Assembly: GCF_005222485.1 (NCBI RefSeq)
Contig: NZ_CP029078.1
Span: forward strand, 8,681,501-8,745,500
DNA length: 64,000 nt
DNA from: Streptomyces griseoviridis
Lineage (GTDB): Bacteria > Actinomycetota > Actinomycetes > Streptomycetales > Streptomycetaceae
Reading direction: 5' to 3'
Shown: piece after piece, positions 14,786 through 23,584 of the stretch
Numbering within the stretch: position 1 is the first letter of the stretch
Layout: each line of letters begins with the position of its first letter
Program-made: the position numbers and the translations under genes
The notes under the pieces: model-generated
Told to the model about the DNA's origin: nothing
Database searches by the model: none
The model's input: the letters and a program-made list of their open reading frames with translations, nothing else

Positions 14786-16208
14786 GGTCGGTGCCGGGGT
14801 CGGGCGCCGGCACGGAAACGCGGGCGTGGTCGGCGGCGGCGAGCAGGGCCGCGTACTGGACGCCGGACAGGGTGGCGATCTCGATGGGCTCCCCGGTGGC
14901 CGGCTCCGCCGCCCGCTCCCACTCCTCGTACGCGGTCAGCAACTCGGCGTGCCCGCGCCGGACTTCGGGGGTGGCCGTGCCCGCGACGAGTTCGGCGCCC
15001 AGGGCCCGCAGCAGCATCCCGCCGAACCGGACGCGGAAGCTGTGCACGCTCGCCTCGCAGTCGTAGCGCTCGGCGACGGTCGCGGCCCGGTCGGGCAGCG
15101 TGTCGGCGCGGGCCGCGTCGAGCGCCGCGAGTTCCGGCAGGGACGGCACGAAGTCGCGCACCGCCCGCAGGAACGGCGACGGGATGGTCAGATCCGGGTC
15201 GGCCGCCTCCAGCACGGAGCCGAGGAACGCCCCGGTCTCGGCGAGCGCCACGGACCTGCGCCGTACGACGTCCGCGTACCGCTCCTCGGTGGGCGTGCCG
15301 TCGTCGGCGTCCGGGTGGCTCCAGTGCGGGACCTCGGTGACGAAGTAGAAGGTGCCGTGGCGCTCGGCGTACGCGGCGCTCGACGCACCCGCGATCTTCG
15401 AGGCGGCGTCGACGCCGAGCCCTTCGAGGTGGTCGTAGGCGTCCCGCATGTCGATGCAGCCGTAGACGGCCGGGGCGTAGAGCGGCACATGGGCGGCCTC
15501 GGGTTCGCCGGTGGCGAGCGGCAGGCCGACGGAGGCCGGGATCGCCGCGAGGACGTCGTAGAGCGCGGGGGCGGGCCGGTTCATGTAGTAGTAGACGCCG
15601 CCCGCCTCGCAGTTGTGAAGCGTGGTGAGGAACCGCGGTCGGACCGCGTCGATCAGCCGCATCAGGGCGTGCGTCTCGGGCAGCACCCGGTCGAACCACG
15701 CCTTCTTGTAGGAGAAGGGGAAGGTCCACTCGACCTGCTCCCGGCCCGCCGGCCGGTAGAAGTGCCTGCCGTAGGCGCGCTTGTCGGTCGGGGTGGCGAA
15801 CCAGCCCTCGTTGAGCCGGGCCCCGTCGGGGTCGACGCACGGCACGATGTGCCAGGCCCCCTCGAAGTGCGCCCGCAGCCCGGCGTCCTCGCAGAGGGCG
15901 GTGGCGAGCCGGAGGGCGGTGACCGCGCCGACCGGCTCGTTGGGGTGCACTCCGCCGACGACGACATAGCCGCCCGCCTCGGCCGCGTCCCCGACGGTGA
16001 AGCAGTACAGGGGCTCACCGAGGGTGGAGGTGCCGATCCGCCGCTCGCTCACCAGACCGGGGTGGGCGTCGGCCAACGCACGGAAGGATGCCAGGAGTTC
16101 GTCGACGCCGGGATAGGCGTCGGTCGGCGGGACCGTGGTGGCGTGCCGGACCCAGGTGCCGGGCGCGGCCGGTACGGGGGCGGATCGCGTGGACGTCGTG
16201 GCTGTCAT
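14772..16208 (-). CDS. M14 zinc carboxypeptidase-like protein
   Basis: 478 residues without a signal peptide. Zinc ligands: His88 and Glu91 in GGVHPNEPVG, and His198 in TTLHNC; the HIVPCVDPDGARLNEG segment (120-135) is the usual arginine/substrate loop of M14 enzymes. A long C-terminal helical region (about 350-470) follows. The ATG at 16208 begins MTATTSTRSAP. M14 enzymes remove C-terminal residues or deacylate amide-linked amino acids; a cytosolic member coupled to a HAD protein suggests intracellular peptide or amino-acid-conjugate processing (inference). Confidence 0.88.
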   Translation of the reverse strand: MTATTSTRSAPVPAAPGTWVRHATTVPPTDAYPGVDELLASFRALADAHPGLVSERRIGTSTLGEPLYCFTVGDAAEAGGYVVVGGVHPNEPVGAVTALRLATALCEDAGLRAHFEGAWHIVPCVDPDGARLNEGWFATPTDKRAYGRHFYRPAGREQVEWTFPFSYKKAWFDRVLPETHALMRLIDAVRPRFLTTLHNCEAGGVYYYMNRPAPALYDVLAAIPASVGLPLATGEPEAAHVPLYAPAVYGCIDMRDAYDHLEGLGVDAASKIAGASSAAYAERHGTFYFVTEVPHWSHPDADDGTPTEERYADVVRRRSVALAETGAFLGSVLEAADPDLTIPSPFLRAVRDFVPSLPELAALDAARADTLPDRAATVAERYDCEASVHSFRVRFGGMLLRALGAELVAGTATPEVRRGHAELLTAYEEWERAAEPATGEPIEIATLSGVQYAALLAAADHARVSVPAPDPGTDRDLG

Positions 16209-16729
16209 GCGGGTGCGGATCTCCAGGGTCGGGGGAGAGGGCGGGGCGGTACGGGCGTGCGGGAGGGGCGGTCGGTGGCCGTGGTCACCCGGGCGTGCGC
16301 CGGGGCGCCGGTCGCGGCCGGGCAACCGGGTCCAGCGGGAGCTGCGGAACGTCAGGCATGAGACGCATCCTCACACGGAGGCGGAAGGCCCGCGGACGCC
16401 CGGGTCGGCGGCCCGCGCCCCCGGCACGGCGGCGCCGCCGACAGAGGAAGCCGCGAGGCCGGCGTCGACCGGGCTCGCGGCGGCGGCGCCGAGGGGCGTA
16501 GACACCGGTACGCCACCGCGTCGGACCGGTGGCGCGGAGCGAGCGGACAGCCGGCGCGTCGGAGCCAGGGGGTCCGGTTCACGGCCGTCCCGGGGGATGG
16601 CGTCAGGCGGTCCCCCGGACGAGGATGGCGCTCCGCGTCCGGGGCGCCCCGGCACCGCCCGCCTCGCGCGCAGCGGCGCCGTGATCCCGTGGACGGCTCC
16701 GAACGGCCGCTCCCCGAGGGAGACTTCGG
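16209..16729. other. Divergent intergenic region, no gene seen
   Basis: About 520 bases between the M14 gene (minus) and the GH16 gene (plus). Only Arg/Pro-rich spurious frames. It must hold the two promoters, but I could not pick clear -35/-10 pairs. Confidence 0.5.
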
Positions 16730-17635
16730 ATGGGTTCACACGCAGTGCCGCGCCACCGCCGTCGCCTGCTGCTGATACCGGTGGGTCTCCTGCTGGTCGC
16801 CGGGTTCCTCGGCATCCCCCGGGCCGACGGGGCACCCGCGTCCGCCGACGCCTGCCGAACGGCCGCCGTCAGCCTGCCGCGTGGCGACTGCGGCCCCTTC
16901 TGGCAGGTGCTCGCCGAGGACTTCAACGGCGAGAGGGTCCCGCTGGGCGGGTTCAGCGACTGCGACCACCACACCGACACCTCCGCCGCGTACTGCGGCG
17001 GGCTCACCGGCCGCTACCGCGACAACTGGTGGGCCTACCCGACGGGTTGGCTCGACACCGCCAACAGCCGGGGCCGCGCGGTGGCGGGTGTCTACCACCC
17101 GGAGGACACGGTGAGCGTAGGCCGGGCGGCCGACGGCGACGGCCGGATGACCGTACGGATGTGGCGTCCGGCGGACGGCGGTCCCGTGCACTCCGCCGCG
17201 GTGGTACCGCGTGCCGTCATGCAGATGAGGTACGGCAAGTTCAGCGCCCGCATCAGGGTCAGCCGGCTCGCGCCCGGCTACAAGTCCGCGTGGCTGCACT
17301 ACGGCGGCGGCTGCGAGCTGGACAACCCCGAGGGCGAGTGGACCGGCACCCTCAACGCCTTCTCCCACCCCTGCGGCGGCGGCGCCCAGGGCTCCTACCC
17401 CGGCACCGACGACTGGACCCGCTGGCACACCGTCTCCACCGAGTGGACGCCGGGCAGCGTCCGGTTCTTCGTGGACGGCAGGGAGACCGGGCACGACACC
17501 CGAGGGGTGCCGGACATCCCGCTGTCCTGGGTGCTCCAGAACGAGAGCGCGCTGGAGGGCCCCGGCGCGGCCCCCGGCAGCAGCGCCCAGCTCGACATCA
17601 CCTGGGTGGCCGCCTACGCGTACGGGTGGAAGTGA
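16730..17635 (+). CDS. Secreted GH16-family glycosidase
   Basis: 301 residues. The signal peptide MGSHAVPRHRRRLLLIPVGL... ends near ADGAPA; GAGGGAG precedes the ATG by about 7 bases. The body is a concanavalin-like beta-sandwich. The active-site motif ExDxxE is present as ELDNPE (Glu196, Asp198, Glu201), the beta-bulge form of GH16; FSARIRVSRLAPGYKSAWLH and WHTVSTEWTPGSVRFFVDG are typical flanking strands. Four cysteines near residues 42, 54, 75 and 88 could form disulfides. GH16 members cut beta-glucans, galactans or agar; which one cannot be told. It is monocistronic and followed by a 14-bp hairpin. Confidence 0.87.
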   Translation: MGSHAVPRHRRRLLLIPVGLLLVAGFLGIPRADGAPASADACRTAAVSLPRGDCGPFWQVLAEDFNGERVPLGGFSDCDHHTDTSAAYCGGLTGRYRDNWWAYPTGWLDTANSRGRAVAGVYHPEDTVSVGRAADGDGRMTVRMWRPADGGPVHSAAVVPRAVMQMRYGKFSARIRVSRLAPGYKSAWLHYGGGCELDNPEGEWTGTLNAFSHPCGGGAQGSYPGTDDWTRWHTVSTEWTPGSVRFFVDGRETGHDTRGVPDIPLSWVLQNESALEGPGAAPGSSAQLDITWVAAYAYGWK

Positions 17636-17690
17636 CCCCCGAGGACCCCCGAGGACCTCCAAGGCGCTCAGGCCGGCGCGCGTCCCGGCG

Positions 17691-17733
17691 CGGCCCGCAC
17701 CGCGCGGCCGGTACGGCGACGCGGTGCGGGCCG
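17691..17733 (+). terminator. 14-bp hairpin after GH16 gene
   Basis: CGGCCCGCACCGCG (17691-17704) pairs perfectly with 17720-17733 around a 15-base loop, 55 bases after the stop. Confidence 0.7.
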
Positions 17734-17964
17734 AGTGGCGTCCGGCCTTCCCGCAGGTGAGGCGCGGCCGGGCCCGCCGCCCCCGTCTCGCGTAGGACGC
17801 CGTCACCCGGGTACCCGACCTGCCGGTTCCGGCTTCGCGCGCCGAGCGGCGCCGCGCCGTCGTCCGTGAGGTTCTCGGCCTGCCGGACAGGGCGGAGGCC
17901 GGGGTCGCGGCGACAATGCCGGGAGAACATACTGCGCAAATCGACCCTGTGATGAGGAGCCCGC

Positions 17965-20190
17965 ATGACGAGCGAGAAGTCCGGCAACGGACCGGGGACC
18001 GCCGGCCGGGACGGCGGCCTTGCACTGCCCGTGGCCGACCGGGCCGGCTGGGACGCGACCGACGTACGGGCCGTCGACACGGTCAGGCTGCTGGCCGCCG
18101 ACGCCGTGCAGAAGGTCGGCAACGGCCACCCCGGCACGGCGATGAGCCTGGCGCCCCTGGGCTATCTGCTGTTCCAGAACGTGCTGCGGCACGATCCGGG
18201 CGACGACCGCTGGCTCGGCCGCGACCGGTTCGTGCTGTCCTGCGGACATTCGAGCCTGACCCTCTACATCCAGCTCTACCTGGCCGGATACGGCCTCCAG
18301 CTCTCCGACATCGAGGCGTACCGCACCTGGGGCTCGGCCACGCCGGGACACCCGGAGCACCATCACACCGCCGGTGTCGAGATCACCACGGGACCGCTGG
18401 GCCAGGGCCTCGCGAGCGCTGTCGGCATGGCCATGGCGGCCCGGCGGGAGCGCGGCCTGCTCGACCCCGACGCGGCCCCCGGCACCAGCCCCTTCGACCA
18501 CCACGTCTACGTGATCGCCTCGGACGGCGACCTCATGGAGGGCGTCACCTCCGAGGCCAGCTCCCTCGCCGGGCACCAGGAACTCGGCAACCTGGTCGTC
18601 TTCTACGACTCGAACCACATCTCCATCGAGGACGACACCGACGTCTCCTTCAGCGAGGACGTACCGGCCAGGTACGCGGCCTACGGCTGGCACGTCCAGA
18701 CCGTCGACTGGAACCGCGCCGGCGGCTACGTCGAGGACGTCGACGCCCTGCTCGCCGCCGTCGAGGCGGCCAAGGCCGAGACGGACCGGCCGTCCCTGAT
18801 CATGCTGCGCACCCTGATCGGCTGGCCCGCGCCCACCAAGCAGAACACCGGCAAGGCGCACGGCTCCGCGCTCGGCGACGAGGAGGTCGCGGCGACCAAG
18901 AAGCTGCTCGGCTTCGACCCCGGGAAGTCCTTCGTCGTCGAGGACGAGGTGCTGGCCAGGACCCGGCAGGCCGCCGACCGCGGCCGCGCCGCGCACGCCC
19001 GGTGGCAGGAGGGGTACGACGCCTGGCGGGCGGCCCAGCCGGAGCGCGCCGCGCTCCTCGACCGGCTCAGGGCCCAGCGCCTGCCCGAGGGGTGGACCGA
19101 CGTCCTGCCCGAGTTCCCGGCCGACCCGAAGGGCATCGCGACCCGCAAGGCGTCGGGCGAGGTGCTCTCCGCCCTCGCCGGCACCCTGCCGGAACTCTGG
19201 GGCGGCTCCGCCGACCTCGCCGAGAGCAACAACACCACGATGGAGGGCGAGCCGTCGTTCGTCCCGGCCGACCGGCAGACCAAGCAGTGGAAGGGCGGCC
19301 CCTACGGGCGCACCCTGCACTTCGGCATCCGGGAACACGCCATGGGCTCGATCCTCAACGGCGTCGCCCTCCAGAGCCTCACCCGCCCCTACGGCGGCAC
19401 CTTCCTCACCTTCTCCGACTACATGCGGCCCGCGGTGCGGCTGGCCGCGCTGATGGAGCTGCCCGTCACCTACGTCTGGACCCACGACTCCATCGGCCTC
19501 GGCGAGGACGGCCCCACCCACCAGCCGGTCGAGCACCTCGCGGCGCTGCGCGCCATCCCCGGCCTCGACGTGGTGCGCCCCGCCGACGCCAACGAGACGA
19601 CGGCCTGCTGGCGGGCCATCCTGGAACACACCGACCGGCCCGCCGGGCTCGTCCTGACCCGCCAGAACCTGCCCGTCCTCGACCGGCACAGCGGCGCCTT
19701 CGCCCCGGCGGCGGGCGCGGCCCGCGGCGGCTACGTCCTCGCCGACGGCGCCGACGGCACCACCCCCGACGTCATCCTCGTCGCGACCGGCTCCGAGGTG
19801 TCGATCGCGCTGGACGCCCGCACCCTCCTCGCCGACGAGGGCGTCGCCGTCCGCGTGGTGTCCATGCCGTGCCGCGAGTGGTTCGCCGCGCAGCCCCTGA
19901 CGTACCAGGAGAAGGTCCTGCCGCCCGAGGTGCGCGCCCGGGTCAGTGTCGAGGCCGCCGTCGGCCAGGGCTGGCGCGAGGTGGTGGGGGACGCGGGCCG
20001 CGTCATCAGCCTGGAGCACTACGGCGCCTCCGCCGACTACCAGCGCCTCTACGACGAGTTCGGCATCACGCCCGCCGCGGTGGCCGCCGCCGCCCGGGAC
20101 AGCATCCGCGACGCCGCCGCGCCGCCCTACCCGGGCGGCCACCGGGGCAAGGCCGCCCCGCCGGACGGCGGAACCGCCGACCGCGCCTGA
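17965..20190 (+). CDS. tkt: Transketolase
   Basis: 741 residues, thiamine-diphosphate enzyme moving two-carbon units in the pentose phosphate pathway. Landmarks: [44 protein letters not shown], the Mg-ThDP motif ASDGDLMEG ending in the DSNHISI strand, and [13 protein letters not shown] and [15 protein letters not shown] in the pyrimidine domain. GAGGAG lies upstream of the ATG. It is about 40 residues longer than housekeeping copies because of an extended head and a Pro/Gly tail. The usual Streptomyces neighbours tal, zwf and pgi are absent, so this is probably a second, conditionally used copy. It ends at a 16-bp hairpin. Confidence 0.95.
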   Translation: MTSEKSGNGPGTAGRDGGLALPVADRAGWDATDVRAVDTVRLLAADAVQKVGNGHPGTAMSLAPLGYLLFQNVLRHDPGDDRWLGRDRFVLSCGHSSLTLYIQLYLAGYGLQLSDIEAYRTWGSATPGHPEHHHTAGVEITTGPLGQGLASAVGMAMAARRERGLLDPDAAPGTSPFDHHVYVIASDGDLMEGVTSEASSLAGHQELGNLVVFYDSNHISIEDDTDVSFSEDVPARYAAYGWHVQTVDWNRAGGYVEDVDALLAAVEAAKAETDRPSLIMLRTLIGWPAPTKQNTGKAHGSALGDEEVAATKKLLGFDPGKSFVVEDEVLARTRQAADRGRAAHARWQEGYDAWRAAQPERAALLDRLRAQRLPEGWTDVLPEFPADPKGIATRKASGEVLSALAGTLPELWGGSADLAESNNTTMEGEPSFVPADRQTKQWKGGPYGRTLHFGIREHAMGSILNGVALQSLTRPYGGTFLTFSDYMRPAVRLAALMELPVTYVWTHDSIGLGEDGPTHQPVEHLAALRAIPGLDVVRPADANETTACWRAILEHTDRPAGLVLTRQNLPVLDRHSGAFAPAAGAARGGYVLADGADGTTPDVILVATGSEVSIALDARTLLADEGVAVRVVSMPCREWFAAQPLTYQEKVLPPEVRARVSVEAAVGQGWREVVGDAGRVISLEHYGASADYQRLYDEFGITPAAVAAAARDSIRDAAAPPYPGGHRGKAAPPDGGTADRA

Positions 20191-20228
20191 CACCACGCCC
20201 CACCGGCCCACGGCCGGAAGGCGACCAC

Positions 20229-20266
20229 CCCCGGGACACCGGCCCGCCGCGGCCGGCGTCCCGGGG
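20229..20266 (+). terminator. 16-bp hairpin (one mismatch) after tkt
   Basis: 20229-20244 pairs with 20251-20266 with a single mismatch around a 6-base loop; 39 bases after the tkt stop. Confidence 0.75.
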
Positions 20267-20362
20267 CTCGCCGCGCGGACCGCCACGCCCGACCGACATC
20301 ACCCGTCCGGCGCGAACGGCGCTGTTGCTCCGGTGGCGGTCGGTGCGCGAGCGTGCTGCGTC

Positions 20363-23300
20363 ATGGACCGCGACCGACGCCACCTCGCCGCCTTCTCCCT
20401 CTCCCGACGTCACCTGCTCGCCGCCGTCGGTGCCACCGGCGCCGCCGCCGTCGCGACCGCCCCGGCCGCCGCACGGCCGCTCACCGCCGCCGCGTTGTCG
20501 TTCACCGCGGCCACCAACGGCGCGGCGACCCTCTCGCCCGCCGGTGACCGGCTGATCGCCGAGGTCCAGAACGTCCTGTGGGCGCTGCCCCGCGCCGGCG
20601 GCCGTGCCGTGCCGCTCACCCCGGCGGGACTCGAACCCAACCGCCCCACGTACGCGCCCGACGGCGGCCTCATCGCCTTCTGCGCCTACCAGGGCGGCGG
20701 CTACCACCTGTGGACCGCGCGGCCCGACGGATCGGAGCTGCGGCAGCGCACCGAAGGCCCCTGGGACGACCGAGGCCCCGCCTGGTCGCCGGACGGCACC
20801 CGGATCGCCTTCGCCTCGGAGCGCGCCGGCGACCCGGTGACCGGCGGCCCCTACCGCATCCACGTCCTGGACCTGCGCACCGGCGCCGTCTCCCGCGTCA
20901 CCGGGCTCGACGGGCAGGACGGACCCCACCAGGACGGCCCCTGGGAGGACTTCGACCCGAGCTGGACGCCGGACGGCGCACACATTTTGTTCGTCAGGGG
21001 CCGGGCCGTCGCCACCGCGACCGGCACCGGGCTCGACGCCCGTACCGTCGCCGCCGTCCCGGCCGGGGGAGCCGGACCGGTCGTCGTCCGCCACACCGAG
21101 CCGGCCGCCGCGCAGCTGATGACGCCGGCCCTGGCGCCCGACGGCCGGCGCCTGGCCCTCCTGCGGACCACCCCCGCGCCCGCCGCCTCCTGCACCCTGC
21201 TCGTCGACGGCGAACCGGTCACCGTCGGGGGCGACCTCGCCGCCGTCCCCCCGCGCTGGACGGCCGGCGGCGAACTGCTGCTCACCGTCGACGGCCGCTT
21301 CACCCTCGTCCGCCCGGGGGAGCCGGGACGGCCGGAGACCATTCCCTTCGAGGGGACGCTCCCCGTCGACCGGCCGCGCTACCGCATCAAGCGCTACGAC
21401 CTGGGGGAGGGGCGGGTGCGGGCGGTGCGGGGCATCCATCTGCCCGCGCTCTCGCCCGACGGCCGCCGGGTGGCCTTCGCCGCCCTCAACTCGCTCTGGC
21501 TGGCCGACACATCGGGCGGCCGGCCCCCGCGGCGGCTGCGCGCCTCGCCCGCGACCGCCTACCCGCTGGGACCGGTGTGGGCGCGCGACGGCCGCTGCCT
21601 GCTGTACGCCGACGACCGCGACGGACTCCTCGGCGTGTACCGCCGCGACCTGGCCACCGGCGAGGAGCGCGCGCTCGCGACCGGCGGCCGGGTGCATCCG
21701 GCGCTCTCGCCCGACGGCACCAGGCTCGCCTGCCTCGACATGTCGGGGCGGCTCCTGGTCCGCGACCTGGAGCGCGGCACGGAACGCGCCCTCGTCGACG
21801 CGCTCGGCGGCGGCGGGCTGCCCGGCCGCCCCAGCTGGTCACCCGACGGGCGCCACCTCGCCCTCTGCGACCGCAACCGGCTCAACCTCCGCTTCAGGGA
21901 GGGCTACAACCTCGTCCGGGTGGTGGACACCACGACCGGCGCCGACCGGCTGCACGCCGTCGCACCGCACACCTCGCTCGCCGACCGCTACGCCTCCGGT
22001 CCCGTCTGGTCGCCCGACGGACGGTGGATGGCGGTGATCGTGGAGTCCGCGCTCTGCCTGCTGCCGGTCGCGCCCGACGGCACCCCGCGCGGCCCGCTGC
22101 GCACCCTCACCGACGAACCGGCCGACCACCCCTCCTGGTCGGGCGACTCCCGCACTCTGCTCTATCTGTCGGGCTCGAAGCTCCGCCTCATCGGCGCCGA
22201 CGGCGGGCCCGCCCGCACCGTCCGCGTCCCGCTGGAACGGCGCACCCCCGCGCCCGCCGACACCGTGGTGCACGCGGGACAACTCTGGGACGGCACCGGG
22301 GAGAGCGCCCGCGACGACGTCGACATCGTCGTGCGCGGCGGCCGGGTCACCGACGTCGCACCGCACCGCGCCGCCCGCCGCGGAGCGTGGCGGCGGATCG
22401 ACGCCTCGCGGCACACGGTCGTCCCCGGCCTCTGGGACACCCACACCCACCCCTGGCAGAGCACCTACGGCGCACGCCAGACGGTCGGCCAGCTCACCTA
22501 CGGCATCACCACCGCCGTCTCCCTGGGCGGCTTCGCCCACGAACAGGCCAGGATCCGCGAGGCGGTGGCCGCGGGCCAGCTCGCCGGACCCCGGCTGCTG
22601 ACCACCGGCGAACTCCTCGACGGCGCCAGGGTCGCCTACAGCATGGGACGCGCCCACCGCACCCGCGCCGGACTGCGCCGCTCCCTGGAACGCGGCGCCG
22701 CCCTCGACTGGGACTTCGTCAAGACCTATGTGCGAGCGCCCGGCTGGCTCATGGAAGAGGCGGCGCGCTTCGCCCACGACCGGCTCGGCGTGCGCGCGGG
22801 CAGCCATCTGCTGTCGCCCGGTGTGCAGCTCGGCCAGGACCTCACGACCCACCTCCAGGCCACTCAGCGGGGCGAGTCGGGCCACGCGGTGACCGCGACC
22901 GGACACGCCTACCAGGACGTGCTGGAGATCTACGGCGCGCGCGGCGTCGGGTTCGGTCTCATCGCCACCCCGTTCACCTCGGCGCCGCTGCTCGGCGCGG
23001 ACCCGGGGCTCGCCGACGACCCCCGGGTCACCGCCGTGATGCCCCCGTGGGACTCGGCCGCGGTACGCCAGTCGGCCGGGGCGCCGCCCACCCCGGCGCA
23101 GCTGGCCACCCTGCGCACGGAGACCGACGTCTACCGGCGGGTCCTCGCGGCGGGCGGCCTGGTCGCGCTCGGCACCGACGCCCCGCTCGTCCCGGTCGGC
23201 CTCTCGCTCCACCTGGGGCTGCGCGCCCTGCACCGGGGCGGCCTGTCACCGGCGGCCGCTCTGCGCACCGCGACCGTGATGCCCGCCCGTCTCTTCGGGC

Positions 23301-23560
23301 TCGACCAGGACCTCGGGACCGTCCAGGCGGGCAGGATCGCCGATCTGACGGTGGTGGACGGCGACCCGTTCACCGACTTCGACACGCTGGTGCGGACCGT
23401 GTCGGTGCTGCGGGGCGGGGTGCCGTACACGGCACGGGAGCTGGTCGCGGCGTTCACCACCCGGGCGCGGCGCGCCGCCGCCGATGCCGGGGGCGGCGAG
23501 GACTGGCTCGCGGTGGGCCGTCTGATGCGCCGGGAGGGATGCTGCGACCAGGGCGTCTGA
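20363..23560 (+). CDS. Tat-exported beta-propeller amidohydrolase
   Basis: 1065 residues. The ATG at 20363 gives a twin-arginine signal (SRRHLLAAVGATGAAAVATA, cleavage near ARPLT). The N-terminal two thirds are TolB/WD40-like blades, each carrying a PDG turn (SPDGTRIAFAS, APDGRRLALLR, SPDGRRVAFAA, SPDGRHLALCD). The last 420 residues are a metal-dependent amidohydrolase: His694/His696 in DTHTHPW, a likely bridging Lys in FVKTYV, His in AGSHLLSPG, and Asp in GTDAPLVP, ending in the usual GTVQAGRIADLTVVDGDPF. The fold resembles imidazolonepropionase/prolidase-like members. The propeller may hold large substrates. Substrate unknown; probably acts outside the membrane. Confidence 0.88.
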   Translation: MDRDRRHLAAFSLSRRHLLAAVGATGAAAVATAPAAARPLTAAALSFTAATNGAATLSPAGDRLIAEVQNVLWALPRAGGRAVPLTPAGLEPNRPTYAPDGGLIAFCAYQGGGYHLWTARPDGSELRQRTEGPWDDRGPAWSPDGTRIAFASERAGDPVTGGPYRIHVLDLRTGAVSRVTGLDGQDGPHQDGPWEDFDPSWTPDGAHILFVRGRAVATATGTGLDARTVAAVPAGGAGPVVVRHTEPAAAQLMTPALAPDGRRLALLRTTPAPAASCTLLVDGEPVTVGGDLAAVPPRWTAGGELLLTVDGRFTLVRPGEPGRPETIPFEGTLPVDRPRYRIKRYDLGEGRVRAVRGIHLPALSPDGRRVAFAALNSLWLADTSGGRPPRRLRASPATAYPLGPVWARDGRCLLYADDRDGLLGVYRRDLATGEERALATGGRVHPALSPDGTRLACLDMSGRLLVRDLERGTERALVDALGGGGLPGRPSWSPDGRHLALCDRNRLNLRFREGYNLVRVVDTTTGADRLHAVAPHTSLADRYASGPVWSPDGRWMAVIVESALCLLPVAPDGTPRGPLRTLTDEPADHPSWSGDSRTLLYLSGSKLRLIGADGGPARTVRVPLERRTPAPADTVVHAGQLWDGTGESARDDVDIVVRGGRVTDVAPHRAARRGAWRRIDASRHTVVPGLWDTHTHPWQSTYGARQTVGQLTYGITTAVSLGGFAHEQARIREAVAAGQLAGPRLLTTGELLDGARVAYSMGRAHRTRAGLRRSLERGAALDWDFVKTYVRAPGWLMEEAARFAHDRLGVRAGSHLLSPGVQLGQDLTTHLQATQRGESGHAVTATGHAYQDVLEIYGARGVGFGLIATPFTSAPLLGADPGLADDPRVTAVMPPWDSAAVRQSAGAPPTPAQLATLRTETDVYRRVLAAGGLVALGTDAPLVPVGLSLHLGLRALHRGGLSPAAALRTATVMPARLFGLDQDLGTVQAGRIADLTVVDGDPFTDFDTLVRTVSVLRGGVPYTARELVAAFTTRARRAAADAGGGEDWLAVGRLMRREGCCDQGV

Positions 23561-23584
23561 GCGCGGCGGAGCGGGCCGTCGCCG

